NCBI GenBank assembly: GCA_963693085.1
Contig: OY856409.1
Coordinates: 300,060,558-300,124,557 of the forward strand
Direction of reading: 5' to 3'
Length of the DNA: 64,000 bases
Source: Alisma plantago-aquatica
Taxonomy: Eukaryota; Streptophyta; Magnoliopsida; Alismatales; Alismataceae
Shown: piece after piece, positions 10,465 to 21,701 of the stretch
Layout: the number at the start of each line of letters is the position of its first letter
Position numbering within the stretch: the stretch's first letter is position 1
Position numbers and translations under genes: made by a program
The notes under the pieces: generated by a model
What the model was told of the DNA's origin: nothing
The model's database searches: none
What the model saw: the letters and a program-made list of their open reading frames with translations, nothing else

Positions 10465-13400
10465 ATGGCATATTATGATGCCGACAAGATGCAGTCAACT
10501 CAAGAAGAGGCCGATAAGATGTACTTGGGGGCCATCCGCAATACCGTGGACCAGTCATCTACAGATGGTGATAAAGAAGCAAGAGCCAAAACTCCAGAAA
10601 TAGAGATAAGGAAGCCAGAGGAAAGGAATAAGCTAGCAATAAGGAAGAAAAAGAAAAAGACATCAGAAAAGCCCATCGCCCCGAGCCCGCCCTCGCCATG
10701 CATTCCATTCGAAACGGAAATGAGTGAAGGGCGTCAGCCTGAAATCAAAATCATAGAAGGAGGTGACCATGCATGTCTTGAAGTTAAAATGAAAGAATAG
10801 CATGTTGAGATCGAGCAAGAGACCAACCAGACATGCAAGGACCTTGAGGCTGTACCTGACCCCGTGATACCGGAGATGATCCTACAAGTGCTGGGGCAAC
10901 TAGAGGTGAGCACTTCCTGCCTAGCTATGCAGGACAACCCAACAAGGAGTGAGCTGAATCCACAAGTGAAGGAGCCTAGAGCATCCAAAACACATGTGGA
11001 GCAACAACAACAACACCCTCACACATTTGGTGATGTACTAGGCAATAAGTTTGATGTCATGTGGCAACACATGCAACAAACTTCTGAATTAAATTTGAAT
11101 AGTACCTCTAGCATGTATACACTAACTACGTAGGTACAAACTTTAAATGAGAGAACTGAGGCTCTTCCCCAGTTCATGCAAGGGGTAATGAACATCCAAA
11201 ATGTGCTGATGGGGGCTCTAAAGACCCTTACTAAGGAGATGGTGGACCTCAGAAAGGAGCAGGACGCCATGAGAGCAGACAAGGAGCTAATGCAGAAAGG
11301 GTACGAGGAAGCGTTGGATGACCTCAAGAAGGAGTGTCAATGCCTAGATGAAGAACGTCGGTAGCTAGATGTTGAACATCAAGAAATAGACAGTTGGTGG
11401 AAGAGAAAGAAGACAAAGCGTCTAACAAGCCCTTCAACATCACATGCTTCCTCGAGTCCTTCGAGCCTAGATAAAGACGATGATGATGTGGGAGGAACCG
11501 GTGTCAGAACAACATCGAAAGACAAAAGTGCCAATGTGAAGACTTCCTCGATGGCAGAACCACATGTAAACGAAGAACCACCACAGTCAGACACTCATCA
11601 GGACAACGAGACAAGGAAAATTAATATGTTGTCAAAGGCTTTTGATTTAAACAGCAGCCCAGAAGAAGATAAGGCTATGCCAGAGGAGCCCAAACAGGTC
11701 GTCATAGCCAGAGTAGAAAGCATCATGATGGAAGATCTCACGTCACGAGAAATAAGAGATCTCAACAAATTCTTAGATGACTTGACATTTGGGATGGATA
11801 TCTGCAATGACTTCCTGAAAGACCCGAAGCAGTATGAACAAGATGATTCTTTCTATGATGGAAAAATAGTCGTGACGCTAGCTGCATTCAATGTTTCCAA
11901 ACTAGAGCAACCGTCAGAAGTGAGTCATCCAATAAAAGACATAACTACATAGATATCCACAAAGTATGAAGGTAGGGAAACAACCCAAACACCGAATGAA
12001 ATAAGGGTTCAGCCTCCTACCACAAAAGCATCACCCACAGAAACACATGTAGTGGAAGACGAAACCTAAGAAGATGAGGAAGGTGGGCTCGCATCTTTCT
12101 TCATAAACAAGCCAGTCATAAAGTAGAGCATGCCAGTCAATGAAGTACAATTAGGTGTGGCTCCTCCTCTACCCTACAAAATGGTAGGTATGGACATGAC
12201 CACATTATCAAGAATAACATGCAGAGATGTCCATATCCAGGTAGATATATTAGATGACAACCTGCTTAGAACTGATATTGTCTATCACAACAAGGGCAGG
12301 TCGCTTAACAAAGATCACTTTAGAGGGATTTTCCTAAAATGAGCACGCGTACATAAGAAGTTATGCAAAGTATTGTGTGCCACTCTACTTGAAGAGTTCT
12401 AACATCCTGGTAAATTACAACCAATATTCAACGGCACCACACATCTAGCAGGGCTCATGTTCGATGACAATAACAAAGCTGCTGATGCGATACAGCTACA
12501 ACATGCAGTGAGCAGGGAAGAAACAAAATTTGTGGTCTTGTTCATAAGGAGTGTAAACGACTGCGCATTGACTGTCATCAACTTATACGAAAGACGAACA
12601 ATGGTGTTCAACTACTGCGCAGCTGAACTGGACGACACCTCCTTGATCTACAAAAACAAGGAAGCAAGGATATCTTCAAGGTGCAACTACGTCTGCAAAG
12701 AGATATACAATTGGCAGAAAAAAGTCATAAGGGGATGTGGAAGCAATTCTCCATCTGCAAAAAGATCCCCCAAAAAAGTTTGGAACATGGGATTGCGCCT
12801 TTATAGTGCTATGAATGATGGAAGCCATTAATAAGGGAGTCCCACTGGAAGAAATCTTCATGGAAGATCTACATAGGTTGTGCAGTATCTATGGTACGAA
12901 GGTTATCTATGATCGCCACTTATTCAATGACCCGGTAATGCCTTTCAATGCAGTACTACAGGTGCTTCACCAAGAAATCCCCCTCCCTGAAAAGAAAACA
13001 TGGAGAGAGGAACTTAAAACCATGTGGATCGATCCTACAGAACCCACTAGAGCGGCAACTTGGAAGGAAGGTTGGGCAGCTGATACACCTAATAGAGCGG
13101 AAAGAATACCATAACACAAGCCCGAGCAGCCTCCAATGGCAGAAGAGAAGGATGAACAACCTCTAGAGAGCCAGCCAGAAGAAGGAGAGATAAAGGAAGA
13201 CGATTTGCCCAAGAGTAAACCAGATAGGTTGGCTGGGTAAATAGTGCCAGCCTTCAAAGATTTTGACAGGTGGAGCTGCGTGGGCCTACCACTAGAATCC
13301 CTGAATATAATAATGAAATCTTTGAAGGAAGATGACACGCCGGTAGAGGCGATCTTTGTAAGGGATGGCATCTACGTGTTGAAGGATGACCTCTGAGATA

Positions 13401-14053
13401 CGTTGAAAATAGGAGGGTACCTCTCAGTCAGCACCATGTCAGCTTACCAAGCTCTACTAAACGACAACATGCCAAACGTACACATGGCCTATTTCCTTTT
13501 GGTGGATGACATCTTAAAAGAAAAAAGGTCAAGGGAAAAGGAACGTCTGCAACAACATAAAAGGACGAGGGAAAAGGAACGTCTACAACAACGCCTAGAA
13601 ACATTTCTCCCAGACTACATCTTCCGGCCTATTCTTCATGACAGTCATTGGACTTTGTTAGTAGTCAGTGTCATTACAAGGAGTCTGGTACTTTACAATA
13701 TCTTAGACACAGCCTTCGCACTGAACAAAAGAACAAACATGACTACTGCAAAGACACCTATATAAGAAAAGGCAGTCACATGTGTCGAGGCAATTGTAAG
13801 GATGCTGAAAAGTCACAGAAAAGGGTACAAGCATAAAGAAGGCAAGGACTTCAAGAAGACGTAATTCTGCCATAGAAGCCCTCAGTAGGTGCCTCTATCA
13901 AATGACTGCGGCTTTTATTGCATGGCATGGATGATGTCCCTAGCTACTGTGAACACAAAGGTGGAGGGTATGCAATATGAGCAATACCACCCACTACGCG
14001 GAGTGTACTCCAGCATGCTCCTAGAGTCAAAGTGGTCCACCAAGACCAATTAG
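10465..14053 (+). pseudogene. Long ORF with C-terminal Ulp1/C48-like cysteine protease domain (pseudogene)
   Basis: From ATG 10465 one frame runs to about 12831, then a single frameshift near 12815-12831 moves it to a second frame ending at TAG 14051, about 1,200 codons. Roughly a dozen in-frame stops interrupt it (for example 10798, 11131, 11362, 11950, 12340, 13393, 13763). The N-terminal third is charged, with a Lys-rich stretch near 10640 and a Glu/Lys-rich likely coiled coil at about 11180-11400. The C-terminal 220 residues look like a Ulp1/SENP fold: a YLSVSTMSAYQALL helix (about 13420), DSHWTLLVV with the catalytic His (about 13640), LVLYNILDT with the Asp (about 13690), a PQ before the active site, and SNDCGFYCMAWMM with the Cys at 13907-13909. 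Such proteases cleave SUMO-type conjugates; plants carry many inside MULE and CACTA transposons. The substrate here is unknown. A 36-nt in-frame tandem duplication (KERLQQ units) lies at about 13523-13594. Confidence 0.75.
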
Positions 14054-15292
14054 CAGAAATAAAGAAAGCTCATTTATACATCTAACTCCGATTTTGACAC
14101 CCTGAGTTAGGGTGAATGATAAGTTTGGGGGAGGAGTCATGAACGGGCATAAGAGGTACAATTCCATCCCAAATTTTCAATTTTACTTATACATATTCTC
14201 GTTCCTGCCAAACTGATTTTGTAACGATTTATACTTTTAAGGAAATTTTCTTATGAGTCATAGTTTTGTTCAGTTTCCCTAGAATTTGTATGTTCTCCTG
14301 CTAAATGTTGTAGTGCTACCGTTTCTAGAGAGGAATATACGATCAACTAACGCATATAATAGTAAAATGAGAAGCATAACAATACAGTTTTATCTCATTC
14401 TTACAATAAGACATTGTGTGTGTAACAATCCTAAGCTTATGAAACCCTTGGAAATTGGGGGACTTCACCAAGCCATACTCTCGACCAACCACCCTAACCT
14501 GATAGTTCCAGCCAAAAAATCCTCACTTCCCTCGAGAAGGAAATAACTACCTCTTTTGAGTTTGATTATCCCCACTTTGGGATGAAAAGAGGTGTGGCCG
14601 CCCAGAAGACCGTATAAAAACCCGCTCACACAAACATGAGAGGAGATATGAAAAGTCAAATATATATATATATATATATAACGAGAGTTGTGCCCAAAAG
14701 ATGCCAAAAGGTCCCACACGGTTGGTGTATTGTTGCACTCACAAATGCAGATATGCCATGCCCATAAGTGGAATCTTTAAGCCAAATTCATCCACCTACA
14801 ATCCTAGACGACCCTCACACAACCACCTGACTTAACGTCAGAAGCCCCTGAGGGCAACACTGTCCTTACGACAGTTTGTGGGTGAGGGAAATTTAAGAGA
14901 AGAGGAAAACACTTAAAGCCTGAAGCCTACCCGAACACATCAATATAGGGCCAATAGAAAATAAAGGAAGAGTGTGAAAGCTACCCCTCAAGGAGATGTT
15001 GTACCAGTATGGCTAGCAACCTAACACATGAAGGGGTGAGTCATTGAGACAGAGAGACCTTTTACTATCAAAAGGCAGTGGAAAGAATTTGAAGTCATGC
15101 AACTCTAGTTATGAAGGGGGAGAAATTAGATTTTAGGATTGAATGAACATACCACAAGAGTTTTGTTGTAAGAATGAGATAACTCGATAATGTTAAGTTT
15201 TGCAAAAAAAAAATTGTCACAATTTGATCTTCTCTCTATGATTTTGGGCCTACCCTTAGCCTGAGGACAGGCTTGATTCTAAGTTTGGGGGA
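14054..15292 (+). other. Unit 2, 3' non-coding region with two polypurine-type signals
   Basis: No supported gene. It holds GATAAGTTTGGGGGAGGAG at about 14119, shortly after the ORF stop, a pure AT dinucleotide run at about 14661-14680, and the terminal TCTAAGTTTGGGGGAG next to the LTR. Two such G-rich signals, one internal and one terminal, also occur in element 1, which supports an Athila-like origin for the 3' part. Confidence 0.6.
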
Positions 15293-15454
15293 GTTGATAA
15301 CATCTCATTTTATAAACTTTTTGCATATGTTTTATGCCTCTCCTAACATACCTTTTATAGACTTTTTCCTCTTATTTTAGTACTTTATGCCAAAAATCTT
15401 ATTCACACACCTCTTCCACCTTTGCAGGGTCATATCAAGACACAACCACGGTTA

Positions 15455-15780
15455 GCACCTCGATCGCGGCTCATCGACCACTAGAGGCCCCTTCCACCGT
15501 GGTTGATGTCCTTATAATCATACTGACATTTCACGACCACGGTGCCTCACGCCCCTTTGGTCATGGCCTATGATTTGTGCACCTCGACCATGATCTGGCC
15601 TCGACCGAGGTTTGTACCATGACCACAACATTACGCCCCAGCCTCGATCGACCTCAGTGGTAGACTCGATCGAGGTGTTGCCTCGACCGACCATAGTGGG
15701 AGCCTCGACCACGGTCAAGCCTTGACCAGAGACCCAGCCTTGACTGAGATCAAGCCTCGACCACGGCTCTGATGGTTAAG
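15455..15780 (+). repeat. CTCGACCACGGT / CTCGATCGAGG motif array
   Basis: About 15 variants of CCTCGACCACGGTC, including palindromic CTCGATCGAGG (about 15667) and CCTCGACCGAGG (about 15600), spaced about 15-30 bp, lying directly upstream of the TATA box at 15796. The core again contains ACC(A/G)CGGT or CGACCG. Several units show C-to-T changes at CpG, such as CCTTGACC. Confidence 0.8.
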
Positions 15781-15795
15781 TCGGTGGGCAACACC

Positions 15796-15803
15796 TATAA
15801 ATA
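15796..15803 (+). promoter_or_regulatory. TATA box of LTR 2
   Basis: TATAAATA within CACCTATAAATAGGCCAC, about 20-30 bp after the last motif of the upstream array. It is followed by a sequence without further repeats. Confidence 0.7.
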
Positions 15804-16839
15804 GGCCACACACCTTGACTTGTCGCATCATCAAATCATCAAGGACCACGAAGTGCTACCAAATTCCATAGCCACTCACATCCATCAGATCAGTCTTGGA
15901 TCTCTGAAGGCGGAAGTTGGAGGAGAGAGAAGATTGACGGCCCTCTTCCTCGAAAGAAGGAGAAACCTCCACATTGTCCATTCCGGGTCTAGATTCGAAG
16001 GGGTATATTGGTGTATTGCCATCTTCTCTCTCCATTTATATCTATCATCTATGTTACGTTGCACCCCTTCCCTCTTCATGGTTGTGATGTATCTATCATT
16101 TTGTAACGTCGTTATGATGTCTGTTCACATGTGTGGCTAAACACTTAACTGGGGTTGGGAGTAGCCACTAAGGCTCTCCCAACTTGTACATTCTTGCTTC
16201 CCTTTGAATATATATAAGCTCATATCAAGATTATCTTCATACGCTTGTTCTTAATGCTTCACTTGTATTCTTAGCTACCATCTTGTGATGTTTGATTGTT
16301 GGTACCTTGAAAGAGTAGTATCTTCTTTATCTAGTGTTATGGAGTAGTATGAATGCATGAGAATGTTGGAATGCTAAAGCTTAAGGTCATATGGTTTGTT
16401 TGGTGGTTGTAAGGTGGTCATCTTGAGAGGGAGGCCACATTAGATCTTACACCTATCCTTATCTTGAGAGAGGAGGGAATAGTCATTTTTATGACTGCTT
16501 GTAATCTTGATAGGAGTATACGAAGGGGAGTGAGTTTGTATGTTGGTGAGAGACCTTAGTAGGTGAAACCCAATCTGAGTTTCCTTCCATATCTTTATTT
16601 CTTATAGTTTGTAACTCTTTTTATCTTGTTATTATTTTCTTTCTTTTAACTTTGTTTGTTTTGGTTTGAGCACCATCGTTCCTTAGGGAACAACCTTTTA
16701 AAACCATTTGTTTGTCTATAGTGTATGAGTGTGAGACTTTGTGTACTTAACACCTACCAACCCTATCCCTGTGGTTCGACCTCGATTACTACGTCAGACC
16801 ATGTATAATAGTTGTGGGGGCTTGAGTGTCGGGTTATAA

Positions 16840-16975
16840 TCTTAAGAATCTGACTACTCTGGATCCGCTCCATTTTGGATGCGCAGTTTAGGTCGGTCAG
16901 GTATATCCAAAGATATTATTTTTTCTAAGAACATGCAAACATGTACCTGTGGAGGAGGCAAAAAATTATGCCACG
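16840..16975. other. Unassigned junction segment
   Basis: Lies between the end of LTR 2 and the first base with homology to the LTR of element 3. It contains ATATTATTTTTTCT and no repeat, primer site or ORF I can assign. It may be leftover sequence from the deletion or recombination that removed most of the 5' LTR of element 3. Confidence 0.4.
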
Positions 16976-17206
16976 GGTTAGCGATTGATTTTGGATTGCA
17001 ACCATTTTCTTCTACCATCCCTTGGATGGATACCTCATTATCAGAAGTGATTGATTTTGGATTGCAACCATTTTCTTCTGCCATCCCTTGGAAGGATACC
17101 TCATTATGAGAAGGTTGACCCATTGCTTGCAATGAGTTGACTACCTATTTAGAAGATTAAACTCTAGGACTTTTCCTAGTGATTGGTGTGCAAACGACAT
17201 GCATCA
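16976..17206 (+). mobile_element. 5' LTR remnant of element 3 with internal 66-bp duplication
   Basis: The last part matches the 3' LTR end (23215-23368): GAGTTGACT-CCT, TTTAGAAGATTAAACTCTA and CAAACGACA...CATCA. A 66-bp unit starting GATTGATTTTGGATTGCAAC is present twice in tandem (16983 and 17049); the 3' LTR has it once. About 1.4 kb of LTR is missing on the left. Confidence 0.8.
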
Positions 17207-17208
17207 AT

Positions 17209-17226
17209 TTGGCGCATTGTCGGGGA
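17209..17226 (+). promoter_or_regulatory. Primer-binding site of element 3 (mutated)
   Basis: TTGGCGCATTGTCGGGGA lies 2 bases after the LTR end. Athila/Tat elements usually have TGGCGCCGTTGCCGGGGA at this place, so three or four bases have changed. It would pair with the 3' end of a host tRNA. Confidence 0.8.
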
Positions 17227-17790
17227 TGGTGTTTGTTGTTTTTCAAGATCTATTGCTTAGTTAGGGTTCTTATTCTTTTCATAATTTTGGTTTGTTTTAT
17301 AATTTTAGTTGTTCCATAATTTTAATTTTGTTTCATAATTTCTTAGCTTGTTTATAATTTTTAGACTTCTTCCAAATTTTTTTCTTTTTTCCTAGTTCAT
17401 TATATTTCATAATTTTAGTTGTGCTATAATTTTTAGTTCTCTTATAATCTCTTTAATTTACTTCCATAATTTTAATATTGTTCCATAATTTTCTTTCTTA
17501 TATTTTGTAATTTATTTTTGCCTACTGCGGCCCATTCTGGTAGTGTATCTCCTCCTTGTTGAGTTTCCATTCCAACTGTATTGTTTTCTTTAGTTTATTT
17601 TTGTAATTTTTAGTTATACTTATAATTTGTTCCTTGTCATATTTTCTTGGAAACTTTTCTCTACATTTTTCTAACACTTCTCCTCAAGCATCAACGGTGT
17701 ATGTGATGCTCCCGAGGCATTGCCAACACCCCTTTCCCCTATGATCCTGAGATCAATAGGACCTTCCACCATCTAAATTGATCCCATCAA
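17227..17790 (+). other. Leader of element 3, T-rich
   Basis: Untranslated leader between primer site and gag. About 17270-17520 is a degenerate array of CATAATTTTA-type words, very rich in T. No ORF. Confidence 0.6.
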
Positions 17791-17792
17791 TC

Positions 17793-18960
17793 TAGGATGG
17801 ATCAAGAGGAGGAGATCCAACAGTAGATAGAGCAAGCTCTAGCCGCATAGAGAGTGGTTATAGAAGCACAAGTCGTCGCTCGATGAGAAGCCAAGCAGCA
17901 TAAACAACTTAAGGATTTTGCAATTCTCACGAGAGCTGACCGACAACATCTTGGTTCCTCCCAAAATCACTGATCCACAATTCGAGATCTATACGTAATG
18001 GACCGGTCTCCTCCAAGGCAACCCATTTATGGGAAAATTGGGAGAAAACAACCAAGACCACCTATGAAGATTACTTGACTTATGTGGCTTGCATAAAATA
18101 TCAGGTGTTACCGACGATTCCTTCATATTACAGTTGTTCAAATACTCTCTTAATGACCAAGCCATGATTGGTACAATTCTCTAGAAAGAACCCCCATTAC
18201 CATGTGGGAAGCTCTCCAAGCTAAATTTCTTGAAAAGTACTACCCCCATCCCTAACTTATACCATCTGGGGACAAATCACCAGATTTACCATGGTTCCTA
18301 GTGAGACCTTGAGAGAATATTGGGAGAAATTCAAGGAACTCCTTCGTCTGTGTCCACACCACAATATACCCAAAAATCAATTGATTGATCTTTTCTATCA
18401 GGATGCAAATGAGGACACCAAATACTTTGTAGACACATCCTCTGGGGGGAATTTATGTTCCAAAATATCGAAAATCATTGAGCAATTATCTAGAGAAGTG
18501 TCAAAACCCAAGACAGATCTAAATGAGAAGTCCTCAAGGTAGCAAAAGCCAAAGATGACTCTGAGTTAAAATCTATTGCAGAGAGTCTCAAGAGAATTAC
18601 CTTAAAATAATAACAATTGGAATCCTCTTTCAATATATATGAAAATAGAGGATTTTCTCAGCAAAATATTGAGGATGTGAATATTGTTTACAACATCCCT
18701 GGCCAAGTTGGTAATCTCCACCAGGATAGAGGCCACCCCATACTTAAATATAACAATCAACAAAACTACAGAAATCAAGGAAACTATAGGGAACCACAAT
18801 TCCAAAATCCTCATCAAGCTTTCCCGCTTCCCGGTGATGATAAGAACTCTACCATAGAAAGAATCATTCAGGCTGTGATGGCCAGTCAACAAACAATGTT
18901 CAACAACTAGCAAGCTAAACAGAAGTCACTTGGCTCTCAGCTGGCTTTGTTGACTATAGT
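17793..18960 (+). pseudogene. gag: Athila-like gag pseudogene of element 3
   Basis: Several frames are needed to follow gag. The N-terminal Gln/Ala-rich helix (about 17800-17910) parallels element 1, with stops where CAG/CAA are expected. The capsid core is recognisable: LHKISGVTDDSFILQLFKYS (about 18090-18150), then ETLREYWEKFKELLRLCPHH (about 18303) and NQLIDLFYQDANEDTKYFVD. The Asn/Gln-rich C-terminus runs to about 18900. No intact zinc knuckle is visible. The segment around 18020-18290 has at least two frameshifts. Clearly dead. Confidence 0.75.
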
Positions 18961-19139
18961 TTTGTACCTCCCTAGGAACTCTCGTGTGGGCAGCCTGAAC
19001 TGAACCCCAAGCATCTAGAGTAACTCAAGGTTATAACTACTCGATCCAGCCTTACAACTCTAAGGGAAAATCCTCCTCCAATAATTTTTGGCTAAGTGGA
19101 TGGTGATGAAGCAGTTGTCCTAGATCAACTAGTATCTTC

Positions 19140-19790
19140 CACCATGCAAGATAACATTCCTATATTTAAGCCGCATATACCCTATGTTGGATGGCTAAAG
19201 AAGACCTAGTTGGAATCTAGGTTCAACAAGTTTAAAGAAAACTTGAGGAAGCTATGTGTCAATATCCCACTCTTGGACACCATGATAGAAATGCTTGAGT
19301 GGGGAAAAAATCTTCAAAGCTCTGTTGAACCGCAAGTATATTATTGAAAAAACTAAAATGGTGAAGTTGGCTAGAACCACATCATATATCATCAAAATTA
19401 AGATGTCACGCAAATGCAATGACCGAAGATCCTTTGGGATCACATGCGCTATCATAGATTCTACTAGCTAGTCTAGATTAACCAATCTCGCATCAAGCAT
19501 CTTCATAATTCCACTAAGCATGTGTAGGAGACTCAATCTCACTGATGCACGACCTACCCAAATGAGAATTCAACTGGAAGACTCTTCCATTACCAAACCA
19601 CTTGGTATTATTGACGATGTGCCAGTTAAGGTTGGAAAATTTTACATACCATGCAACTTTGTGGTGCTGGATATAAAGGAAGACTGTTGCTCCCACTTAA
19701 ATTTGGCAGGCCATTCCTCACCACTACCAGGGCACTAATTGGCATTGAGGAAGGACTTCTCAACCTATGAGTGGGAACAAAATGTATCAA
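19140..19790 (+). pseudogene. Athila-like protease remnant of element 3
   Basis: A proline-rich linker and PRIP-like segment (about 19150-19260) lead to the protease. Around 19488 the active-site strand reads NLASSIFIIPLSMCRRLNLT, where the family has a D-L-G-A-S core; the catalytic Asp is not visible. Downstream strands KVGKFYIPCNFVVLDIKED (about 19630) and RPFLTTTRALIGIE (about 19710) are in different frames. No RT follows. Confidence 0.7.
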
Positions 19791-19799
19791 CTTCCAAGC

Positions 19800-20590
19800 T
19801 ACTAGAGGTAGCACAAAGTATACCAGAGAAGAAGAGTTTTACTTCCTCGACTACATTACCAGTTCAATCAGATGCAGCAATGCTTCCTCGACTCCGAGAC
19901 CCCACCAGTGTTAGAATCTTGAATTTCTTTGGAGGACAACCAATCCGCAAAACATATCAAAGTAGTATCAGTCATTCCCCTGATGCTGGAGATACCTCTC
20001 TCTCCTATCCCCACTCTTGTAACACCCAATATTACTGCTCAAGAGCTACCCCTCCCACCAAATCTCCCCTTAATCTCATGCCACACCTCAATCTACCCCC
20101 ATTTTCCTCCCCCATCTCCTCTCGAATCACCAGTCTACGATATCCACCAAGTCGCTTGGAACCAAGAAGAACTGCTAAAGGTCAATGATGAAGTCTCAAT
20201 TTATCATCCTTTCAACCCACTCTACATTGACACTAGTGACCAGTGCGGTGGAATGACCAGACATCTATACTTGAATCTATACTCTGCACTTTCAAATAAT
20301 TATCTTTATACAATTGAGATACCCCATAACTATTCCTTGTCACATATCAAACCATGAGAACCTATCAGGTTTGATCCCATTTATTATCCTTGGTACACAG
20401 ATGTGAGCCATGCACCATCCATGACATGTTCCAAGGAGCTCAAGAAAAGATGATGAAATTGTTGCAAGGGAAGTTGTCAAGCCAATATAACACCCTCATT
20501 CAAACTTCGGATATTGCTCCCCTTGAGGGATACCACTGTCGTCGGGCCTTCAACATTAAATAAGACGATTGTTGGGAGGCAACCCAGTGA
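19800..20590 (+). other. Hybrid region of element 3 where RT and integrase are missing
   Basis: Between the protease and the GGGAGGCAACCCA block the expected 3 kb of RT, RNase H and integrase is replaced by about 0.8 kb. It has a Pro-rich open stretch (about 19929-20357) that I do not recognise; the composition suggests broken linker or tail sequence. The most likely explanation is a deletion joining the protease end to the region after integrase. Confidence 0.55.
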
Positions 20591-21701
20591 TTTTGTTACC
20601 TTCACTTCAGATTTATGTTTTGCTTGAGATGAGAATTTTTTTAATTTTAGGATGGACGTGGGTGGTGTGAACTCATTCCATCCATTCTACATTAAATTTC
20701 TTGCAATTTTCATTATGTTATGTAGTTTAGTTTTAAAAAAATTCAAAAAAAATCATTTAGTTTTGGCCTTTATCTAGTGGGCCATGATGATATGCATGTT
20801 TATTGATATACACCCCCTAATGAAGCAACTTCTTTTTTTAACATAAATTATAAAACATTCCATTGATAGAAATTATCATGTCACCCAGTATCTTAATTAA
20901 CACCATTCCTTGGAAAATATGGAAAGTTGTAGAGGCTGATAGGATTAAAAGTAATGCTTCCTTATCTAGTATTATATATTAACTTGAACATTTTCTTGAT
21001 TTTGTATAACTCAAAATGGCCTAATGTATGATATTCCCATTGTGCTTAAATTCATAAAAACAAGTTGCACAAAGAACAATCTTTTGAACACTTCTTCCAT
21101 CACCTTCTTATCTCTCCATCCACAAAAGAAAAGTAAAAATAAAAAGCCAATGTGCCAAACTTCAAATTTAGGGTGGAACACGCCTTTTTCCTCCATGTTT
21201 CACTTCTTCCATACCCCTCATAAATCTAATAGGGGCATACCATAAAAAAGATGCCAAAAGAACACAATAAAATATTTGGTCAATGTAACTTCAAACAAAT
21301 AAATAAAAGGTCTCAAGTCAAATAGAGGAGAGAGATCTTCCTTCCATACCTCCTACACTCTACTTTTTTGCCCAGGGGAATATACATAGCCCCATCAAAA
21401 TATTGAGCCCTGTTCTTGTGCAACGATTCGTAAGAATATGGGGGACTACCAAATGTAGAGGGAATATCAAAACTATTTTATTGCGGGTCTTTAAATGGAA
21501 CCAAGTTGTGAAATAATCTCAAAGTAGGGAGTATGAAAAAAAAAATTGTGAATCCAAGAAGTTAAGGTTGCTTGGTCATAAAGGGTGGAAGGACTTAAGT
21601 CGTGTTATGCAAGCGAGGATGATAATATAAAAGTATTATGTGGTAGTGAATTAACTTCAATTTTTCTTGAGGACAAGCAAAGTTTTAAGTTCATGGTATT
21701 T
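20591..21701 (+). other. Element 3, 3' non-coding region and polypurine tract
   Basis: AT-rich, without a supported gene. At about 21305 it has a TCTCAAGTCAAATAGAGGAGAG block related to the three repeats of element 1 (6721-6888). It ends with CTTGAGGACAAGCAAAGTTT and a decayed polypurine tract at 21665-21701. Confidence 0.65.

Larger units (their letters stand above)
10310..16839 (+). mobile_element. Athila/Tat-like unit 2 carrying a Ulp1-like ORF; gag-pol absent
   Basis: Defined from its 3' end: a TGAGGACAGGC sequence, TCTAAGTTTGGGGGAG polypurine tract (15276-15291), and an LTR starting TGATAACATC at 15293. This is the same layout as the 3' ends of Athila-like elements 1 and 3. Upstream of the tract is one long broken ORF with a C48 protease domain, in the place where Athila relatives carry an env-like ORF. 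No gag, RT, integrase or primer site is present between 10310 and the ORF, so the unit is 5'-truncated, or is a non-autonomous element that carries only this ORF. The LTR differs in sequence from LTRs 1 and 3. Confidence 0.6.
15293..16839 (+). mobile_element. LTR of Athila/Tat-like unit 2
   Basis: Begins TGATAACATCTCATTTTATA immediately after the polypurine tract. U3 has a ClaI-like/CG palindrome array, then TATAAATA at 15796-15803 in CACCTATAAATAGGCC. U5 ends with the Athila-like CCCTGTGGTTCGACCTCG (about 16763) and a GTCGGGTTATAA that may be the mutated inverse of the LTR start. The exact right end is uncertain; nothing that looks like a primer site follows. Confidence 0.65.

Noticed and set aside
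14661..14680. AT dinucleotide run as a TATA promoter
   Set aside because: Pure microsatellite within a non-coding 3' region, not followed by a leader or ORF.
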